This document shows positions 61,256 through 64,000 of a stretch of DNA of 64,000 nucleotides, one piece after another (position 1 is the stretch's first letter; each line of letters opens with the position of its first letter). Both the position numbers and the translations under genes were made by a program. This stretch comes from Gemmatimonas groenlandica (GTDB lineage Bacteria > Gemmatimonadota > Gemmatimonadetes > Gemmatimonadales > Gemmatimonadaceae), in the NCBI RefSeq assembly GCF_013004105.1, contig NZ_CP053085.1, forward strand, positions 1,736,001 to 1,800,000. The letters run 5' to 3'. The notes beneath the pieces were generated by a model. It was not told the origin of the DNA. It searched no databases and saw only the letters and a list, made by a program, of their open reading frames with translations.

Positions 61256-64000
61256 TCAGTTACCCGTGATCTTCTTCGGCGTGCTCTCCCTGAGCATGCG
61301 CATCGCCTCTTCGATCGCCGTCTTGAGTTCACGATCGTACTTCTTCACCTCGTCCATCGGCGAGTTCTTGACCCAGACGTCGGGTGGGACGCCAAGGTTC
61401 TCGAGGTTCACGCCGTAGTTGTTCGGCTTGGTGGGATCGTAGGTGATCACGAGCGATCCAGGTGTTCTGATCGTTCCGCCGTTGATCAGGTTGTAGCTGC
61501 CGGTCGCGATTACCGCCGCGGCGGTCGGGTTGCCGACGATTCGGCCCAACCCCAGCTGCCGGAACGCCATCGGTGTGACTTCGCTGTCGGAGCCTGACCG
61601 CGCGTTGATCATCATGACCTTTGGACCTGCAATCGCCTGTCGTGGCCGACGTCCCCAGCTACGCGAACCGGTACGCTGGTTCCAGAACTGATACGGTTGC
61701 CGTTCGAGAATGTCGATGATCTCCTGATCGATATTGCCACCGCCATTGTAGCGAATGTCGACGATGATGCCCTTCTTGTTGGAGAAGCGGTCGATCTCAT
61801 TGCGAAAGCGCACGAGTGACGGCTGATCCATCGAGCGAATGTGTACGTACGCGATGTCGCCCTTGGTGTCCTTCTCCACGACGTCGCGATTGTTGGCCAC
61901 CCACTCTTCATACTTGATGTTCGACAGCGACGTGACGCTTTCGATGCGAACGGTGCGCGCGCCTTCACCGCTGGGGGACTTGGCGACCTTCACGGGGATG
62001 TACTCGTTCACCGTCGCGCTGAGCGTCTTCCAGTAGTTGTCGCCCGACTTCACATCCTGCCCGTCGATCGACAGGATATAGTCTCCGGTGGACAACCCGA
62101 GCCACTCCTTGTCGGCCGGCCCGTCACGGTAGATGTGTCCGATGCGATATCGGCCCGCATCGGTCGGCTCCAGCTCGAGGCCCAGGAATCGCGTGCTGTA
62201 GACACGTGGCATCGCGCGTGTCGGCGGTCCGCTTACACCCGTGTGCGACGCGTTCAGCTCACCGATCATCTCATTGGCCAGATCGTACACATCCTCGTTC
62301 GTGCCCACGTAACGCAGGAGTGGCTTGTAGCGCGACTTGACGGCATCCCAATCCTTCCCGTGCATCTTCTCGTCGTAGAAGCGGTACTTCATCACGCGCC
62401 ATGACTCTTCGAACAGCTGATTCCATTCGGCGCGGCGATCGACCCGCACTCCGAAGCTGAACGCGACCGGCTCGGCGCGCTGCGGCGTGGCGATGACCAG
62501 CTTGGCGATCTCCGTGCCGGAGGCCGCGCCGCCGGCCGCGTCGCCGTCACCCGAGCGAGACGCTCGACGGAAGTAGATCGCGCGGCGATCGGCGGTCGGT
62601 GTCATTCCGGGATACGTCCCTCCGGCAATACGCCGCCGGTTGAGCCCATCGATCGCAATGCTGAACAGTCCGACGTTCGGGTTGTCGGCGTCGGTCGCGG
62701 CGGCATTCTGCCCTCCGCCTCCCGGTCCGCCACCACCACCGCCCACGGTGAACATGATCGTCCGGCCGTCACGCGACAGGAAGAACGCGCCGACGGGAAG
62801 CGCGCCGCGCGTGAGCTGCATGGCCCGACGCTCGATGCCCGCTTCGTCGATACGCATGGGAGCCGCGGCAGCACCCGCCGTCGACGTGGCGGCTGAGTCA
62901 CCGCGGTCGGCGCGCGCACTGGCGCCGGCGCCGGCGCCCGCTGCACGACGCTGACGCTCGCGCACCAGCGGATCATTGGGATCCTCGGTCAGTCGGGCCA
63001 ACGAGACCACGAACAGTTGCGAGACTCCGCCCTCTCGCGACGAGGTGAACACCACATGTCGGCCATCAGGCGTGAGCATACCGTTTCCGTCGGCGAACGG
63101 ATTGCGCGTCACGTTCACTTCCTTCTTCGTGCGGAGATCGAATACGAACACATCCGCATTCTGATCGTCATCGCGCTTGATGTAGCTGAGCGCGTTGCCA
63201 TCGCCGGCCCACGACCCGATGGTGAATCCGCCGGCCTGATTGAATGCCAACTCGCGCGGCCCACCGCCGGCGGCATCCACTTCCCACAAGCGATTGGCGC
63301 CCGTGTAGGCGAGCTTCTGCGAGTTCGGCGCCCAGGTCAGATCGGCCTTGATCGATGCCTGCGTGGTGACCTTGCGTCGCTGTGCCGTCGCGAGATCATA
63401 GATCCAGATCTCCTCGTCGCCCGACTCATCGGAGATGTAGGCAAGGCGCCGCCCATCCGGGCTGTAGACCTGCGACCGCTCACGCCACGGAGAACTTGTC
63501 ACCTGCGTGCGTTCACCCACGCCGGACTCAGTGGGCACGATCATGATCTCGCCGTGAAAGTCCACCGCGAGGTAGTCACCGTTGGGGGACGGCGAGAATC
63601 CGTCGGCACGGTTGGTGGTGGACATCATGTCGACGTCATTCTCCTTCGGATCGAAGGCCATCCGAAGGGCCAGCTTTTTCGGCGCACCGCTGGGCACGTC
63701 GAGGGTCCACAGCTCGAAGTCGTTTTCGTAGATCAGATGACGACCGTCCGGTGAGATCGCCGGAAACTGCACCCCGTCTTCCTTGTGCTTCGTGACCTGC
63801 TGCGGCGCGCCCCCCGTGGGAGGCACGCGCCAGATATTGAAGGTCCCATCGCGCTCCGACGCGAAGTAGATCATGCCGTCAGCGCCCCACATCGGATGCA
63901 CATCGTGCACGGCCGACTGGTAGGACTTGACGTCGGTATCAGTGAGCTCGGTGATCTCGCCGCTCTTGAGATCCTGCACGGCGATGTCGGCGTTGCTGTT
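61256..64000 (-). CDS. tricorn-like S41 peptidase with PD40 propeller (N-terminus beyond window)
   Basis: About 915 codons are visible and the frame runs open through the right edge (NSNADIAVQDLKSG at the limit), so the N-terminus is outside. The N-terminal part is a beta-propeller with PD40 repeats (AISPDGRHLIYENDFE, PSPNGDYLAVDFHGE, YSPDGRRLAYISDESGDEE, LTPDGRHVVFTSSREGG). A second propeller half, a tricorn core, a PDZ (YRIGHIYRDGPADKEWLGLS) and the S41 protease follow. Catalytic regions FSNKKGIIVDIRYNGGGNID and NARSGSDSEVTPM are present. These secreted or periplasmic proteases degrade peptides. The Pro/Ala-rich segment (GAGAGASARADRGDSAATST) near 62900 is low complexity. Confidence 0.92.
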   Translation of the reverse strand, partial: NSNADIAVQDLKSGEITELTDTDVKSYQSAVHDVHPMWGADGMIYFASERDGTFNIWRVPPTGGAPQQVTKHKEDGVQFPAISPDGRHLIYENDFELWTLDVPSGAPKKLALRMAFDPKENDVDMMSTTNRADGFSPSPNGDYLAVDFHGEIMIVPTESGVGERTQVTSSPWRERSQVYSPDGRRLAYISDESGDEEIWIYDLATAQRRKVTTQASIKADLTWAPNSQKLAYTGANRLWEVDAAGGGPRELAFNQAGGFTIGSWAGDGNALSYIKRDDDQNADVFVFDLRTKKEVNVTRNPFADGNGMLTPDGRHVVFTSSREGGVSQLFVVSLARLTEDPNDPLVRERQRRAAGAGAGASARADRGDSAATSTAGAAAAPMRIDEAGIERRAMQLTRGALPVGAFFLSRDGRTIMFTVGGGGGGPGGGGQNAAATDADNPNVGLFSIAIDGLNRRRIAGGTYPGMTPTADRRAIYFRRASRSGDGDAAGGAASGTEIAKLVIATPQRAEPVAFSFGVRVDRRAEWNQLFEESWRVMKYRFYDEKMHGKDWDAVKSRYKPLLRYVGTNEDVYDLANEMIGELNASHTGVSGPPTRAMPRVYSTRFLGLELEPTDAGRYRIGHIYRDGPADKEWLGLSTGDYILSIDGQDVKSGDNYWKTLSATVNEYIPVKVAKSPSGEGARTVRIESVTSLSNIKYEEWVANNRDVVEKDTKGDIAYVHIRSMDQPSLVRFRNEIDRFSNKKGIIVDIRYNGGGNIDQEIIDILERQPYQFWNQRTGSRSWGRRPRQAIAGPKVMMINARSGSDSEVTPMAFRQLGLGRIVGNPTAAAVIATGSYNLINGGTIRTPGSLVITYDPTKPNNYGVNLENLGVPPDVWVKNSPMDEVKKYDRELKTAIEEAMRMLRESTPKKITGN

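Overview
The window is GC-rich, densely packed bacterial chromosome. It reads as a Gram-negative soil-type heterotroph. An outer membrane is implied by a TolC homologue, a porin, a beta-barrel protein and an Mla lipid-transport operon. Many secreted hydrolases (S9, M28, S41/tricorn-like, S45), DUF1080, DUF4403, PhoD and an ECF42 sigma factor with a DGPF partner fit Gemmatimonadota, and I favour that phylum. This is an inference from gene content and style: there is no rRNA gene here. No tRNA, rRNA, CRISPR array, insertion sequence or prophage was recognised.

Layout. 1-2498 (minus): the housekeeping block tilS-hpt-ftsH; ftsH runs off the left edge. 2635-5874: a small membrane protein, the nitrogen pair glnB-amtB, a DJ-1/PfpI protein and an NsrR-like regulator. 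6149-12824: a GT2 glycosyltransferase and an SDR/DUF2867 protein facing a DUF4442 gene that is coupled to a very unusual open reading frame, a nitronate monooxygenase fused in frame to a secreted penicillin-acylase. 13088-24868: secreted peptidases, DUF4403, a chemotaxis receptor, a porin, a Spy-like Gly-rich protein, an AraC regulator and a GDCCVxC protein. 24993-25719 holds a broken TPR-methyltransferase.

26107-39087 is the most notable locus. It is a plus-strand NHLM-type bacteriocin/peptide export system: HlyD-like adaptor, C39-peptidase ABC exporter, second ABC exporter and TolC channel, with overlapping or closely spaced genes. It is followed by a 1447-residue one-protein sensor (beta-propeller, Y_Y_Y, histidine kinase, receiver, AraC HTH) and then by a 94-residue peptide. 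That peptide has a double-glycine leader and a cysteine-free core that is about half Ser/Thr. No lanthipeptide, YcaO or radical-SAM maturation enzyme is encoded in the window. The components make sense together: the sensor would control the peptide and/or exporter, the C39 domain would cut after the GG, and the HlyD-TolC conduit would carry the core out of the cell.

39221-50879: a beta-barrel protein, a divergent DAACS transporter, a DUF1080 lipoprotein and a MobA-like protein. A minus-strand signalling set follows (binding lipoprotein, hybrid kinase, HDOD, GAF kinase), then the ECF42-DGPF pair with a decayed secreted DGPF paralogue beside it. 50869-64000: a TadA-like deaminase, a class II UvrA, a four-gene Mla/MCE lipid transport operon, PhoD, a FrnE-like DsbA, phenylalanine hydroxylase and a tricorn-like protease that leaves by the right edge.

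Three long, imperfect inverted repeats (arms about 40-58 bp) lie close to stop codons at 2858-2982, 6008-6132 and 12829-13003. They differ in sequence but share a design. A 21-codon TTG-start reading frame at 16206-16271 has an extended Shine-Dalgarno, mutually exclusive stem-loops and its own terminator. It is the best candidate for an undescribed small RNA or small protein.
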